Positions 35,923-45,664 of a DNA stretch of 58,643 nt are shown piece by piece; positions within the stretch are counted from its first letter, which is position 1; each line of letters opens with the position of its first letter. Below the pieces are notes generated by a model. The model had not been told where the DNA came from, searched no databases, and saw nothing but the letters and a program-made list of their open reading frames with translations. The stretch comes from Pseudooctadecabacter sp. GTDB lineage: Bacteria; Pseudomonadota; Alphaproteobacteria; Rhodobacterales; Rhodobacteraceae. Position numbers and translations under genes: made by a program. The stretch covers positions 1-58,643 of the forward strand of contig NZ_JAHDGE010000015.1 in assembly GCF_020627745.1 (NCBI RefSeq), in the 5' to 3' direction.

Positions 35923-36001
35923 AGGCCAACGGTTTCTTTAATGGATCTGTTCATTGTCATGCCCCTTATATAGCGCCAAAGGCCTTAATTATCAATGAAT
36001 A

Positions 36002-37225
36002 TCACGCAAAGAGCTTATGACACAGCTCAAGCGCGTCGACCAAGGCATCGACCTCGTCCGTGGTGTTGTACATCCCGAATGACGCGCGGCAGGACGCCGT
36101 GATCCCCATGTGATCCATCAGCGGGTTGCAGCAATGCTGGCCTGCGCGCACCGCCACGCCTTTCTTGTCCAAGACGGTGGAAATGTCATGGGCATGGGCG
36201 GCCCCGTCCAGCGTGAACGAAAAGATCGCCCCCTTGCTGGCCGACTGCCCCTGCACGTTGAGCCAGTTCAACCCGTCCAGCCGGTCGCGCGCATAATCGC
36301 GCAGGCCGCGTTCATGGGCGGCGATGTTGTCCATGCCAAGGCCCATCATATAGTCCAACGCGACGCCCAGACCGATGGTCTGGACAATGCCTGGGGTTCC
36401 GGCCTCAAATTTCATGGGCGGGTCGTTGTAGATGACGGTGTCCTTGTGGACCTCACGGATCATATCACCGCCACCGATGAACGGGCGCATTTCGGCCATC
36501 CGGTCGGGGTGAATATAGATCGCACCGGACCCCGAGGGGCCGTAAAGCTTATGCCCCGTGATCGGATAGAAATCACAGCCGATGTCTTCGACGTTCACTG
36601 GCATATGCACAGACGCCTGTGACCCGTCGATCATCGTCGCGATCCCCTTGGCGCGTGCCGCCGCACAGATGGATTTCACATCCACCACCGTACCCAACAC
36701 GTTGGACATATGGGTGACCGCAATCAGTTTGGTGCGGTCCGTGCAGGCATCCATCACCGCAGTTGGATCCAGATCACCATTCACGTCCACATCGACCCAG
36801 ACCAGCTTCACGCCCATCCGTTCGCGCAGAAAATGCCACGGCACGATATTGGCGTGGTGTTCCATCACGCTGAGGACAATTTCATCCCCCGCCGTCAGGT
36901 TCTCCATCGCCCAGCCGTAGGCCACCAGATTGATGCCTTCCGTCGTGCCAGAGGTCAGGACGATAGAATCCTCATCCCCTGCCCCCAGAAACCGCGCGAT
37001 GATCCCGCGCACGCCTTCATACTTCTCTGTCGCCAGATTGCTCAGGTAATGGAGGCCCCGATGCACATTGGCGTATTCCTCCGCATAGGCCTTGGTGATC
37101 GCGTCAATCACCACCTGCGGCTTTTGCGCGGACGCCCCATTGTCGAGGTAGACCAGCGGCTTGCCGTTCACCTCACGCGACAGGATCGGAAAATCGGCGC
37201 GGACGGCGTTCACATCAAAGGGCAT
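36002..37225 (-). CDS. sufS: Cysteine desulfurase, group II (SufS)
   Basis: Pyridoxal-phosphate enzyme that takes sulphur from cysteine for Fe-S assembly. 407 residues with the PLP lysine Lys226 in TGHKLYGPSG and the catalytic Cys365 in RAGQHCCNPL (usually RxGHHCA). HHANIVPW and TSGTTEGINLVA are conserved. The ATG at 37225 has GAGG six bases upstream; the TTG at 37237 is rejected. It overlaps the end of the YIP1 gene by 11 bases. It is the last suf gene of the operon; no SufE, SufT or SufA follows in the window. Confidence 0.95.
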   Translation of the reverse strand: MPFDVNAVRADFPILSREVNGKPLVYLDNGASAQKPQVVIDAITKAYAEEYANVHRGLHYLSNLATEKYEGVRGIIARFLGAGDEDSIVLTSGTTEGINLVAYGWAMENLTAGDEIVLSVMEHHANIVPWHFLRERMGVKLVWVDVDVNGDLDPTAVMDACTDRTKLIAVTHMSNVLGTVVDVKSICAAARAKGIATMIDGSQASVHMPVNVEDIGCDFYPITGHKLYGPSGSGAIYIHPDRMAEMRPFIGGGDMIREVHKDTVIYNDPPMKFEAGTPGIVQTIGLGVALDYMMGLGMDNIAAHERGLRDYARDRLDGLNWLNVQGQSASKGAIFSFTLDGAAHAHDISTVLDKKGVAVRAGQHCCNPLMDHMGITASCRASFGMYNTTDEVDALVDALELCHKLFA

Positions 37226-37853
37226 TTTCAACCTCAACCAGCATCTCCGGCATCAGGACCGGCAAAAGGAACATGGACAGGATCAGCAGCACGAACACCG
37301 CCAAGAACAAGGCCGCGATCATGACCATCACCGACCGGCCCATGGTGTCAAACCCGTGGGCCTGCTGCACCGCGTGGGCATAGCCGCGCATGGACACGTA
37401 GATCAGCGCCAGAGCCAGACCAAACCCCAACAGCGGCAGCGCGATCCCGAGGAACCCTGAAATCACCCCCAAAACCGTCAGCGCGATCTGCAAGGCCGCC
37501 ATGACGGCCATCACCCCGGGCAGGCTGCCGCGCCCGCCGGACCGCACGCCGACCCAATAGATCAGATAGGAAAAGACCACCCCGATGATGGCCGAAAACA
37601 CGCCGACGGTCAGTGGCGTCGCGGGTGCGACCATGACTTCACGCCCATCCGGCAGCAACATCGGCTGCGGGGCCGCCCCGAACAGCGCCTGATCCACGGC
37701 CCACATCACGCCGGAGATGATCCCCGCCAGCACGATCATGATCACCGACACATTGACCGGCCATCCCATGCCCAGCACGCGGCGCGACGCCTCGGCCGGA
37801 TCGCGCACAAACAGCTTGGTCATGTCCCAAACCTGGGCCCAAGAAAAATCCAT
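37215..37853 (-). CDS. YIP1-family membrane protein
   Basis: 212 residues with about five membrane segments (first at about 33-58), starting MDFSWAQVWDMTKLFVRDPAEASRRVLGM, typical of bacterial YIP1-domain proteins. The function in bacteria is unknown. It overlaps sufS at one end and touches the next gene's stop at the other, so it is firmly inside the Fe-S operon. A YIP1 pair at this place is, from memory, common in Rhodobacteraceae suf operons. Confidence 0.85.
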   Translation of the reverse strand: MDFSWAQVWDMTKLFVRDPAEASRRVLGMGWPVNVSVIMIVLAGIISGVMWAVDQALFGAAPQPMLLPDGREVMVAPATPLTVGVFSAIIGVVFSYLIYWVGVRSGGRGSLPGVMAVMAALQIALTVLGVISGFLGIALPLLGFGLALALIYVSMRGYAHAVQQAHGFDTMGRSVMVMIAALFLAVFVLLILSMFLLPVLMPEMLVEVENAL

Positions 37854-38338
37854 CAGTCCTCTTTCGACATTTCAAACAGCCCCGAAAGCCAGAACCAGAT
37901 CAGCACGATAAACCACAGCGCCCCCACCAGGGTGGTGCCCGGATGATCCAATCCGTTGAACCCAACAAGTAGCCCGTAAAACAGCGCGAGCGGTGCGGCA
38001 GACAGCCACCCCCAAAAGATCGCCAGCCGCGCGCCGTAAGGTGTCGCTGCAGATCGCGCCAGTTTGGTGATCAGAAAGAACACAAAGGCGATGGCATAAA
38101 ACATCAGCGGCGCGATCATCATCATCGCAAAGAACGCATAGATCACGTCACGCTGAAAATCGCTGCCCGTTTCAATCGCGGCACGCTGCAACGCGGGCAG
38201 CCGCGACAGGAACACCAGAAAACAGCCAATCATCAGCCACGCAATCGCGCGGTCTTCACGCGGGCCCATGGACAGCAATTCGCGGACCACTGTGCGCGGA
38301 CCCCGATAGGTCCGCGCGATATCGCGACTGACCGGCAT
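37853..38338 (-). CDS. YIP1-like membrane protein
   Basis: 161 residues with about four membrane segments (near 35-50, 67-90, 105-125, 135-155). It starts MPVSRDIARTYRGPRTVVRELLSMG and ends FEMSKED. It resembles a second YIP1-type protein and is probably a partner of the next gene. It shares one base with the sufD stop and one with the next start, so the three are translationally coupled. Confidence 0.82.
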   Translation of the reverse strand: MPVSRDIARTYRGPRTVVRELLSMGPREDRAIAWLMIGCFLVFLSRLPALQRAAIETGSDFQRDVIYAFFAMMMIAPLMFYAIAFVFFLITKLARSAATPYGARLAIFWGWLSAAPLALFYGLLVGFNGLDHPGTTLVGALWFIVLIWFWLSGLFEMSKED

Positions 38339-39627
38339 CAGCTGGCCCGCCGACCCAGCCAGCCTTCAAGACGTTCGTAGATCGCCTCGGCCAGGGTTTC
38401 ATCCGCGATTTCTTCCAAGGCTTCGGCCAGAAACGCCAGAACCAGAAGGTCCGTCGCCTGCGCCAAAGGCACCCCGCGTGACCGCAGGTAATACAGCGCC
38501 TCATCATCAATCGCACCGGATGTGGACCCGTGCGAACAGGCGACATCATCGGCGTAGATTTCAAGTTCCGGCTTGGCGAGGAACTGGCTGTCTTCGTCCA
38601 AGAGCAGCGATTGGCTGATCTGGTAGCCATCGGTTTTCTGGGCGTCTTCCTTTACAAGGATCTTGCCCTGAAACACCCCAGTCGCGCCGTTGCGCAGCAC
38701 CTTTTTGAACACCTGACGGCTTTCACAGTTCACCGCGTCATGGGTGATGAATACGGTGTCATCGTGGTGGAAATCCTTGCCATCGCCCACACAGGCACCG
38801 GCCACATGGGCCTGCGCGTCATCGCCCGTCAGCTCAATCACGCATTCGTTGCGCGTCAGCACACCGTTCATGGTCAGCGTAAAGGACTTGAAGGCCGATG
38901 TCGTGCCCAGACGGGTGAACACACCGGTGACCGCACGGCGTTCGTGATCACGACCCTGCACGCGCACGTGGTGGAACGCGGCACTGTCGGCCACATCAAC
39001 CTCAAGCACGGTGTTGAACCGTGCCGCACCGGGGCCGGTTTCCAGCAACGTCATCTCCGCCCCCTCTTCGATCTTCACCACATGGTGGAGGATCGCGTCG
39101 GAGTCTTCGGAATTATGGAGGTAAATCAGGTTCACCGGTTTGCTGACCTTCCCCGTCACGCGGATCACCAGACCGTCCGTGGCGAAGGCGGTGTTCAGCG
39201 CCGCAAGGGGGCGGTCGGTGTGGGTGTGGCTGGCCCCCTCAAGCGCGCCGTAAAGGTCCTTGGCCCAATGAATGTCCTTGGACGCCGCATCTGACAGACG
39301 TTCAATCTCCAACCCTTCGACGGCCAGATCATCGGACGCGGCGGCGTCAAATTCACCATCCACAAAGACGACCTTTACACGGTCCAGATCATCCCAAAGC
39401 GGGCCCTCGTCGTTGTGAAAAAGCGCAGCTTTCGGGGCCTCGACCTGCACCAAAGACGCAGGTTTGGTGTATTTCCAATATTCGTCACGGGCATGGGGCA
39501 GACCCATCGTGCGCACGCGCGACAGGGCCGCGCTGCGCGCCTCGGCCGCCCAAGGGGCGCTGTCCGGCAGGGTCAGGGCCGCCAACCTCTCTTCGGTGGC
39601 GTCCATTTTGATCGCAGGTTGGGCCAT
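38338..39627 (-). CDS. sufD: Fe-S cluster assembly scaffold SufD
   Basis: Partner of SufB in the SufBC2D scaffold complex. 429 residues: helical N-terminus, then the right-handed beta-helix and the family's conserved C-terminal stretch ADDVACSHGSTSGAIDDEALYYLRSRGV. LDEDSQFLAKPELEIYADDVACSHG is close to SufB's equivalent but belongs to SufD by length and N-terminus. Its start shares one base with the sufC stop. Confidence 0.96.
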   Translation of the reverse strand: MAQPAIKMDATEERLAALTLPDSAPWAAEARSAALSRVRTMGLPHARDEYWKYTKPASLVQVEAPKAALFHNDEGPLWDDLDRVKVVFVDGEFDAAASDDLAVEGLEIERLSDAASKDIHWAKDLYGALEGASHTHTDRPLAALNTAFATDGLVIRVTGKVSKPVNLIYLHNSEDSDAILHHVVKIEEGAEMTLLETGPGAARFNTVLEVDVADSAAFHHVRVQGRDHERRAVTGVFTRLGTTSAFKSFTLTMNGVLTRNECVIELTGDDAQAHVAGACVGDGKDFHHDDTVFITHDAVNCESRQVFKKVLRNGATGVFQGKILVKEDAQKTDGYQISQSLLLDEDSQFLAKPELEIYADDVACSHGSTSGAIDDEALYYLRSRGVPLAQATDLLVLAFLAEALEEIADETLAEAIYERLEGWLGRRAS

Positions 39628-40382
39628 TACGCCACCTCCGCCAGAATGTCGGCATATCCGTTGTTTTCAACTTCCAAAGCCAGCTCAGGCCCGCCGGTTT
39701 TCACGATGCGGCCATCGGCCATGATGTGCACGACGTCCGGTTTGATGTGGTCCAGCAGACGTTGATAGTGGGTGATCACCAGAAACCCGCGACCCTCATC
39801 GCGCAGGGCATTCACCCCTTCGGCCACCAGTTTCATCGCATCCACGTCCAGACCGGAATCCGTTTCATCCAGGATGCACATCTTTGGTTCCAGCATCGCC
39901 ATCTGCAGGATTTCGTTGCGCTTTTTCTCACCGCCCGAAAAGCCCACGTTCACAGGGCGTTTGAGCATATCCGCGTCGATCTTCAACGTCTTCGCTTTGG
40001 CGCGCACGACCTTGAGGAATTCTCCGGCAGACATCTCCTCCTCACCGCGTGCCTTGCGCTGGGCGTTCACAGCCGTGCGCAGGAAGGTCATGTTGCCCAC
40101 ACCGGGGATTTCGACAGGGTATTGAAACGCCAAGAACAGGCCAGCGGCGGCGCGTTCTTCGGCTTCCATGTCCAGCAGGTCAACGCCATCCAGCGTGGCG
40201 GTGCCCCCCGTGACTTCATAGCCCTCCTTGCCGGACAGGACGTAGGACAGCGTGGATTTCCCGGACCCGTTGGGACCCATGATCGCGTGGACTTTGCCCG
40301 GCTCGACCGTCAGGTCCACACCCTTGAGGATTTTCTTGTCCTCTTCTTCAAGTTCAACGCGCAAGTCTTTGATTTCCAGCAT
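39627..40382 (-). CDS. sufC: Fe-S assembly ATPase SufC
   Basis: ABC-type ATPase of the SufBCD complex, 251 residues. Walker A GPNGSGKST is near residue 37; the SufC-type signature is FSGGEKKRNEILQMA, followed by Walker B MCILDETDSGLDVDAMK and the H-loop VITHYQRLLDHI. It is one base from sufD and 78 bases from the membrane-protein gene upstream. Confidence 0.97.
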   Translation of the reverse strand: MLEIKDLRVELEEEDKKILKGVDLTVEPGKVHAIMGPNGSGKSTLSYVLSGKEGYEVTGGTATLDGVDLLDMEAEERAAAGLFLAFQYPVEIPGVGNMTFLRTAVNAQRKARGEEEMSAGEFLKVVRAKAKTLKIDADMLKRPVNVGFSGGEKKRNEILQMAMLEPKMCILDETDSGLDVDAMKLVAEGVNALRDEGRGFLVITHYQRLLDHIKPDVVHIMADGRIVKTGGPELALEVENNGYADILAEVA

Positions 40383-40460
40383 ATTATGCCCTTTCCAATA
40401 GCGAACGGAGGGCGCGCGTTGCCGCGGCCCTCTGCATCAGGTTTTCATGTGTCAGGTTGG

Positions 40461-40985
40461 TTAGGTGACCAGCGTCGCGCTGGCCATCATATCGGCCACC
40501 CATGTGGGCGGGTAGAACATCGCGTAGACCTCGGGTGCAAGCGCCACGAGATCCGCCTCGAACAGGAACGCGCCCATAAATCCGGCGGTCTGTACGTGGA
40601 TCGCGGATTTGCGAAGGCCCAGCACCATCATCGCCAGCAAGCTTAGAACGATGGCCAGCCCAAGCGCCGTTGGTACACCGGTCAACATAGATGCCAGATC
40701 GACGCCCTTGCCGGCGGCAAAGGCCATCGCGTCGTCCAGAAATTTGAAGTCCAGCCAACGGGCCACAATCACGCTGATCGCACCGGACACCAGCGCCAGA
40801 AGATACAGCAAAATGCCCACTTTCTTCTGTGTGGATTTGGTGCGCATTTTCACGCCCGCCTTGGACAGAAAGCTGCGTTCGTCCTTGTGCGTCGCCAACC
40901 CCTCGCCCGGAACGGTCCAGGACGTGGTCTTCCCGCTTTCGATCCGCTTCATGCGTTCGGCAAATGTGGTCGTGCTGACAGCCAT
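40461..40985 (-). CDS. Membrane protein of unknown function inside the suf operon
   Basis: 174 residues. A charged N-terminal region (KRIESGKTTSWTVPGEG...KMRTKSTQKK) is followed by hydrophobic segments at about 55-75 and 105-125. No family recognised. The ATG at 40985 is preceded by a GGGAACGG stretch; the longer frame adds seven residues. The 129 bases upstream separate it from the pyruvyl-transferase gene and contain GTCAC/GTGAC arms (40999-41029), so this gene may have its own promoter. Confidence 0.72.
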   Translation of the reverse strand: MAVSTTTFAERMKRIESGKTTSWTVPGEGLATHKDERSFLSKAGVKMRTKSTQKKVGILLYLLALVSGAISVIVARWLDFKFLDDAMAFAAGKGVDLASMLTGVPTALGLAIVLSLLAMMVLGLRKSAIHVQTAGFMGAFLFEADLVALAPEVYAMFYPPTWVADMMASATLVT

Positions 40986-41114
40986 TGTCACCGTTCCCTT
41001 TGTCACTCGCGTTAACGATTAGCGGTGACGTAGGGCTGAAATATGGCATACCCGCGGCGTGAGCACGGCGCAAACGAAGGATTTTCAGGGTCGGCAATGG
41101 CGGATCAAACGGCA

Positions 41115-41957
41115 TCATGCGGTCTCCTCCTGCACCAAACCCCTAGGAAAACTGGCATAAAGTGCCTCTTTCGCCTGCAAAATCCCCTCCACATAGGGCA
41201 GATCACCTGTCGGTGCGGCATTGGCCGTCGCCTCGATTTCTGCGGCGGTGATCGGGGGCTGCAATGCACGGCCAATTCCGGCGGCGTAGTCGTAAAATTT
41301 CAGCGTCGCCGCCGCGTGGATGCCCATAGGGTCCAGCCACGTGTTCGGAATGCCAAAGGCATCTGCGGTCACCAGCCCGTGCAGGGACTGGCTGATAATG
41401 TGGGAACACGACGCAATTTCGCGCACCACACGCATGGGGACCTCGTCGCGCACATCAATCAGCTTGATACGCGGATTGTCGGCGGCAATTTTGCGCAAAC
41501 GCGGATCATCGGCGTAATGCATATGCGGAACCAGCCCCACAATATCGTCGCGGCGCGGGGCCTCGCCTGCGGCATCCGCGATCAACAGCCCCGTGTCGCC
41601 AAAAACCCTGTCCTCACGCTGTAACAATGCCGCTGTGATCGGGCCGCGCAACAGCGCCACGCGCACATGGTTCAGGAACGACAGATCCTTCAGGCCGGTC
41701 ATCGTGCCCGTTCCCCAGATAAAAGGCTTGCGGCCCGTTTCGCGCGGCGCAATCTGATGGGTTGCAACCGACCGCATCAAACTGCCAAGCGCATACATCT
41801 CGCAGCTGGCATGACCGGACCATCTCACGTCACGCCCCGACACATGCGAGACGATTTCGGCAGATATTCCATCGCCGAAATTGGCCTCCTTGCGATACCA
41901 GAACAGCCGCAGGGGCGATTGGTAACGCATGGTTGGGGTCGGGGCCGTCACAGTCAT
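41115..41957 (-). CDS. Polysaccharide pyruvyl transferase family protein
   Basis: 280 residues. The pattern is that of the pyruvyl-transferase family: N-terminal FWYRKEANFGDGISAEIV, WGTGTM, VALRGPITAALL, GDTGLL, then HYADDPRLRK and ISQSLHGLVTADAFGIPNTWL. Members transfer pyruvate from PEP to sugars of surface polysaccharides, though many in Rhodobacteraceae are uncharacterised. It overlaps the FkbM gene start-to-stop by four bases (ATGA). Its place between sufB and sufC is unexpected. Confidence 0.88.
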   Translation of the reverse strand: MTVTAPTPTMRYQSPLRLFWYRKEANFGDGISAEIVSHVSGRDVRWSGHASCEMYALGSLMRSVATHQIAPRETGRKPFIWGTGTMTGLKDLSFLNHVRVALLRGPITAALLQREDRVFGDTGLLIADAAGEAPRRDDIVGLVPHMHYADDPRLRKIAADNPRIKLIDVRDEVPMRVVREIASCSHIISQSLHGLVTADAFGIPNTWLDPMGIHAAATLKFYDYAAGIGRALQPPITAAEIEATANAAPTGDLPYVEGILQAKEALYASFPRGLVQEETA

Positions 41958-42835
41958 GCCGTCGCCTTCATCATCTGCGCGGGCAACAAGGGGACGAACC
42001 GTTCGGCCACGTCGCCTGCCGCATCACCACGCCGCGCCAGCTCGTCCAGACAATGCAGCGCCAGATCAAAGCTGTCGAACATCACCGTCGCCGCAATCGC
42101 CAGCTGTTTCAGCTGATGGGAGGTCACGATCGAAATGTCCTCGATGTTGCGAATATAGACAGCATCGCCATCCAGCAGCTGTGATCCAACCGCCTTGCGG
42201 TCCAGCTTGCGCCACTGGGAATGTTTGACCGGCAGCGCCTTCTGGGTCTGGAATTTATGCAACTGGAACCCCTGGGCACGCAGTTCCAGATCCAGCTCCG
42301 CCCAAAGAGGCTCCCCCTCATACATGCGGATAAACCGCACCTCGGGGATCACGACCATGGCCTCGGACAACCTGTCGCGCCCACCTTCCACCACCGACAA
42401 TTCACCGCCCTGAAGGTCCATCTTCAACACGTCAACACGCGGCAAGTCATCCAGACTGTCGATGGTGACAAGGTCCATCTCCATCTTGGTCACCTGCTTT
42501 TCATACCACCGTTCGCGACCCAGAAAATCCGCTGTGGGGCGGTAGATCGGAAACAGCGAAGACAAAACTGCGAACTCATGGGCGTAGAACGTGCCTTTCC
42601 CCTCCGGCCCGATGGCTTGGGGAAAATAGGTGGCACGGTCGTTTTGCACCTTTTGCAGATCGGCAAAGGCCTTGGGGTTCGGTTCAAATCCCCAGACATG
42701 GCACATCTGCCGGTCAATCAGCGGCTGGTAGGCCGGCACATTGATCGGGTTCGCCCCCACATCAAGGATTTTCATATCCTTCGGGTCCAGTTCGTCTTTC
42801 AGAAAGGACAGCCGGTCGGCAGTGGTCCGTGCCAT
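41954..42835 (-). CDS. FkbM-family methyltransferase
   Basis: 293 residues. The SAM-binding start is visible (LDPKDMKILDVGANPINVPAY), followed by VWGFEPNPKAFADLQK and the FkbM-type MDLVTIDSLDDLPRVDVLKMDLQGGELSVVEGGRDRL. FkbM proteins O-methylate natural products or glycans; the substrate here is unknown. It is coupled by a four-base overlap to the pyruvyl-transferase gene, so the two probably act on the same glycan. It starts 115 bases after sufB. Confidence 0.9.
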   Translation of the reverse strand: MARTTADRLSFLKDELDPKDMKILDVGANPINVPAYQPLIDRQMCHVWGFEPNPKAFADLQKVQNDRATYFPQAIGPEGKGTFYAHEFAVLSSLFPIYRPTADFLGRERWYEKQVTKMEMDLVTIDSLDDLPRVDVLKMDLQGGELSVVEGGRDRLSEAMVVIPEVRFIRMYEGEPLWAELDLELRAQGFQLHKFQTQKALPVKHSQWRKLDRKAVGSQLLDGDAVYIRNIEDISIVTSHQLKQLAIAATVMFDSFDLALHCLDELARRGDAAGDVAERFVPLLPAQMMKATA

Positions 42836-42950
42836 CGCCCTAAATCCCCGCCCCGTCTGCCGTCTTCATGACCATGATCCGCCGCCTTTACCCCATGACG
42901 GACATTCCCGTTCCCGGAAAATGCCCCCCAAACCCCGTGTGAGGGTCCGG

Positions 42951-44474
42951 TTACCCCACAGACCCTTCCAACGAAATCGCAACCAGTGCCTGCGCTTCCA
43001 TGGCGAATTCCATCGGCAACGCCTGCAACACGTCTTTGCAGAACCCGTTGACGACCAAAGCCACGGCTTCTTCCTCGTCCATGCCACGGCTGCGGCAATA
43101 GAACAGCTGATCGTCGTCCACCTTGGATGTGGTCGCCTCATGTTCCACGCGGGACGAATTGTTCTTCACCTCGATGTAAGGCACTGTATGCGCCCCGCAT
43201 TTGTCGCCAATGAGCAGGCTGTCACACTGGGTGTAATTGCGGCTGTCCTTGGCTTTGGGGTGCATGGACACAAGGCCACGGTAGGTGTTCTGCGCCTTGC
43301 CCGCACTGATGCCCTTGGACACAATGCGCGACTTGGTGTTCTTGCCCAAATGCACCATCTTGGTGCCCGTGTCGGCCTGCTGCATGTTGTTGGCAATGGC
43401 GATGGAATAGAACTCACCCTGACTGTCGTCCCCGCGCAAAATGCAACTTGGGTACTTCCACGTCACGGCAGACCCGGTTTCCACCTGCGTCCACATCACC
43501 TTGGACCGGTCGCCCCGACAATCGGCCCGTTTGGTCACAAAGTTATAGATGCCACCTTTGCCGTTCTCATCGCCCGGATACCAGTTTTGAACGGTAGAAT
43601 ATTTCACCTCGGCATCGTCCAGAATGACAATCTCAACCACCGCGGCATGCAGCTGTGCGATGTCCCGCTGGGGCGCCGTGCAGCCCTCAAGGTAGGACAC
43701 ATAGGACCCTTCTTCGGCAATGATCAGCGTGCGTTCAAACTGGCCGGTGTTTTCGGCATTGATGCGGAAATAGGTGGACAGCTCCATCGGGCATTTCGTG
43801 CCCTTGGGGATGTAGACGAACGACCCGTCCGAAAAGACCGCCGAATTCAACGTCGCATAGAAATTGTCCTGCACCGGCACGACAGAGCCGAGGTATTTCT
43901 TCACCAGCTCAGGATGCTCTTTGATCGCCTCTGAGATCGAACAGAAGATCACGCCAGCTTTCTTCAATTCATCCTGAAAGGTCGTGCCCACAGAGACGGA
44001 ATCAAACACCGCATCCACCGCGACCTTGCGCGGCGCATCGCCCATGTTTTCCGCCCCTTCAACACCTGCCAGAATGGCTTGTTCTTTCAGCGGAATGCCC
44101 AGTTTTTCGTAGGTCGCCAACAGCTTCGGGTCGACTTCATCCAGCGATTTGGGCTTCACCTCCATCGACTTGGGTCGGGCGTAGTAATATTGATCCTGAA
44201 AATCAATTTCAGGGTAATCGACCATCGCCCATTCAGGCTCTTTCATCTCCAGCCAGCGGGCATAGGCGGCCAGACGCCACTCCAACATCCACGCAGGCTC
44301 TTCGTTCTTTTCCGAAATCAGGCGCACGATGTCTTCGGTCAGACCCTTGGGCGCGTACTCCATCTCGATGTCGGTGTTCCAGCCGTACTTGTAATCGCCG
44401 CCCAGCTTCTTGACCGCATCCACGGTCTCCTGCTCGACACCTTCTTTGACTTCAACCTGATCCACGACGTTCAT
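42951..44474 (-). CDS. sufB: Fe-S cluster assembly scaffold SufB
   Basis: Core scaffold of the SufBC2D complex, 507 residues. It shows [100 protein letters not shown], and [22 protein letters not shown], all typical of SufB. The start at 44474 follows AGGAGAGACCG; the longer frame adds 34 residues overlapping the spacer. It is 31 bases after the IscS-like gene. Confidence 0.97.
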   Translation of the reverse strand: MNVVDQVEVKEGVEQETVDAVKKLGGDYKYGWNTDIEMEYAPKGLTEDIVRLISEKNEEPAWMLEWRLAAYARWLEMKEPEWAMVDYPEIDFQDQYYYARPKSMEVKPKSLDEVDPKLLATYEKLGIPLKEQAILAGVEGAENMGDAPRKVAVDAVFDSVSVGTTFQDELKKAGVIFCSISEAIKEHPELVKKYLGSVVPVQDNFYATLNSAVFSDGSFVYIPKGTKCPMELSTYFRINAENTGQFERTLIIAEEGSYVSYLEGCTAPQRDIAQLHAAVVEIVILDDAEVKYSTVQNWYPGDENGKGGIYNFVTKRADCRGDRSKVMWTQVETGSAVTWKYPSCILRGDDSQGEFYSIAIANNMQQADTGTKMVHLGKNTKSRIVSKGISAGKAQNTYRGLVSMHPKAKDSRNYTQCDSLLIGDKCGAHTVPYIEVKNNSSRVEHEATTSKVDDDQLFYCRSRGMDEEEAVALVVNGFCKDVLQALPMEFAMEAQALVAISLEGSVG

Positions 44475-44505
44475 CGGTCTCTCCTGCTCTATCCCGCTTA
44501 AGCGC

Positions 44506-45513
44506 TCATGCCGACCGAAGCCGGTGGCGCTGCAATTTATCTGTCCAGACATCCACGAACCGTGTGACATCCTCATGTGTCGTCTCGGGGCCTAAAGACA
44601 CCCGAATGGCACTGGCCGCATCGGCCGCGCTATACCCCATCCCCATCAACACGCGGCTGGCCTTCACCTTGCCGCTCGAACAGGCTGATCCGGCCGAAAT
44701 CGCAAACCCCGCCAGATCCATGGCCATCACCTGCGTTTCACCCTTCCAGCCGGGTGTCAGCAGGCAAGATGTGTTGGGCAAACGGGCCACCTCTTTCCCG
44801 ACTAAAATAGTCTCCTTTGAGGCAGCCTCAACCCCACTTTCTAGAATATTTCTAAGTTCTTCCACGCCGGTCCAAACACCCGCTTCCAGATCGCCCATGG
44901 CGGCTTCAATCGCAGCCCCCATTCCGGCAATCCCGATCACGTTCTCTGTCCCCGACCGGCGCCCCATCTCCTGTCCGCCCCCGTGCTGAAGGGCTGCAAT
45001 ATCCACGCCGTCACGGACAATCAATGCGCCAACGCCCTTTGGGCCGCCAAACTTATGGGCCGACAGAATGGCAAAATCAGCGCCAGTCCATGAAAAGGCG
45101 AACGGCACGCGGCCCACAACCTGCGTCGCATCCAGCAGATCGGCCCCGGCCACATCCGCCATGATCCCCGTCTCACCGGACGCAACACCCACCGCGCGCA
45201 GCGGCGCATCGCCCGCGCGCCGATGCACCCAAAGCGCATCATGGGCCGCCGGATCAACCTCAACGCCCCCCGCGACGTACCGCAAAAAAGATGCCGCTTC
45301 CGTCGCGCCGGACGTGAACACCACCTCGGCTGCAGTGCACCCCACAGCCTGCGCCACCTGCGCACGGGCACGTTCAACGACAGCCTTGGCTGCACGCCCT
45401 TCGCCATGGACCGACGACGGATTGCCCACCACATCCATCGCCGCCACCATCGCGCCCTGCGCCTCCACCCGCAAAGGCGCCGTGGCGTTGTAATCCAGAT
45501 AAACGCGGCTCAC
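44506..45513 (-). CDS. Cysteine desulfurase, short IscS/NifS-like
   Basis: Second desulfurase of the operon, group I type. 335 residues, against about 400 for IscS: shorter mainly in the middle. The PLP lysine is Lys154 in [10 protein letters not shown]; the catalytic cysteine is Cys278 in [19 protein letters not shown] and SGATEA are conserved. The usual HVDAVQ segment is LLDATQVVG here. A TTAGAA-N3-TTCTAG match to the iscR operator lies within the coding sequence. It is the second gene of the operon, 31 bases before sufB. Confidence 0.94.
   Translation of the reverse strand: MSRVYLDYNATAPLRVEAQGAMVAAMDVVGNPSSVHGEGRAAKAVVERARAQVAQAVGCTAAEVVFTSGATEAASFLRYVAGGVEVDPAAHDALWVHRRAGDAPLRAVGVASGETGIMADVAGADLLDATQVVGRVPFAFSWTGADFAILSAHKFGGPKGVGALIVRDGVDIAALQHGGGQEMGRRSGTENVIGIAGMGAAIEAAMGDLEAGVWTGVEELRNILESGVEAASKETILVGKEVARLPNTSCLLTPGWKGETQVMAMDLAGFAISAGSACSSGKVKASRVLMGMGYSAADAASAIRVSLGPETTHEDVTRFVDVWTDKLQRHRLRSA
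44841..44855. promoter_or_regulatory. Possible internal IscR-type site inside the IscS-like gene
   Basis: CTAGAA-TAT-TTCTAA on the plus strand, one base off the perfect TTAGAA-N3-TTCTAA palindrome in the iscR promoter. It could be a binding site inside the operon or chance; AT-rich palindromes are rare in this GC-rich sequence. Confidence 0.35.
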
Positions 45514-45547
45514 GATACACCCAATCCCGCAGACCCTTCATTCTTCT

Positions 45548-45604
45548 GATCCGAAAACTCCGGGGGGTAAGGCCGCAGGCCGAGGGGGGCTGGCCCCCCT
45601 TTCC
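45548..45604. repeat. GC-rich dispersed repeat copy
   Basis: In the iscR-iscS spacer: CTCCGGGGGG, GGCCGCAGGCC, then AGGGGGGCTGGCCCCCCT, which folds as a stable hairpin. Related to copies at 51225, 53239 and 56664, but with GGGGGG-CTGG-CCCCCC instead of their AGC-loop core. Confidence 0.55.
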
Positions 45605-45664
45605 CACGCCCGCCGCAGGCGCTGATCGCAAGATCATCCAGACCTCTCATGCGTCCCCCGCCCC

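Noticed and set aside
40384-41118. 244-codon frame across the membrane-protein gene and spacer (minus)
   Set aside because: It overlaps a better frame with clear membrane segments and shows no domain.
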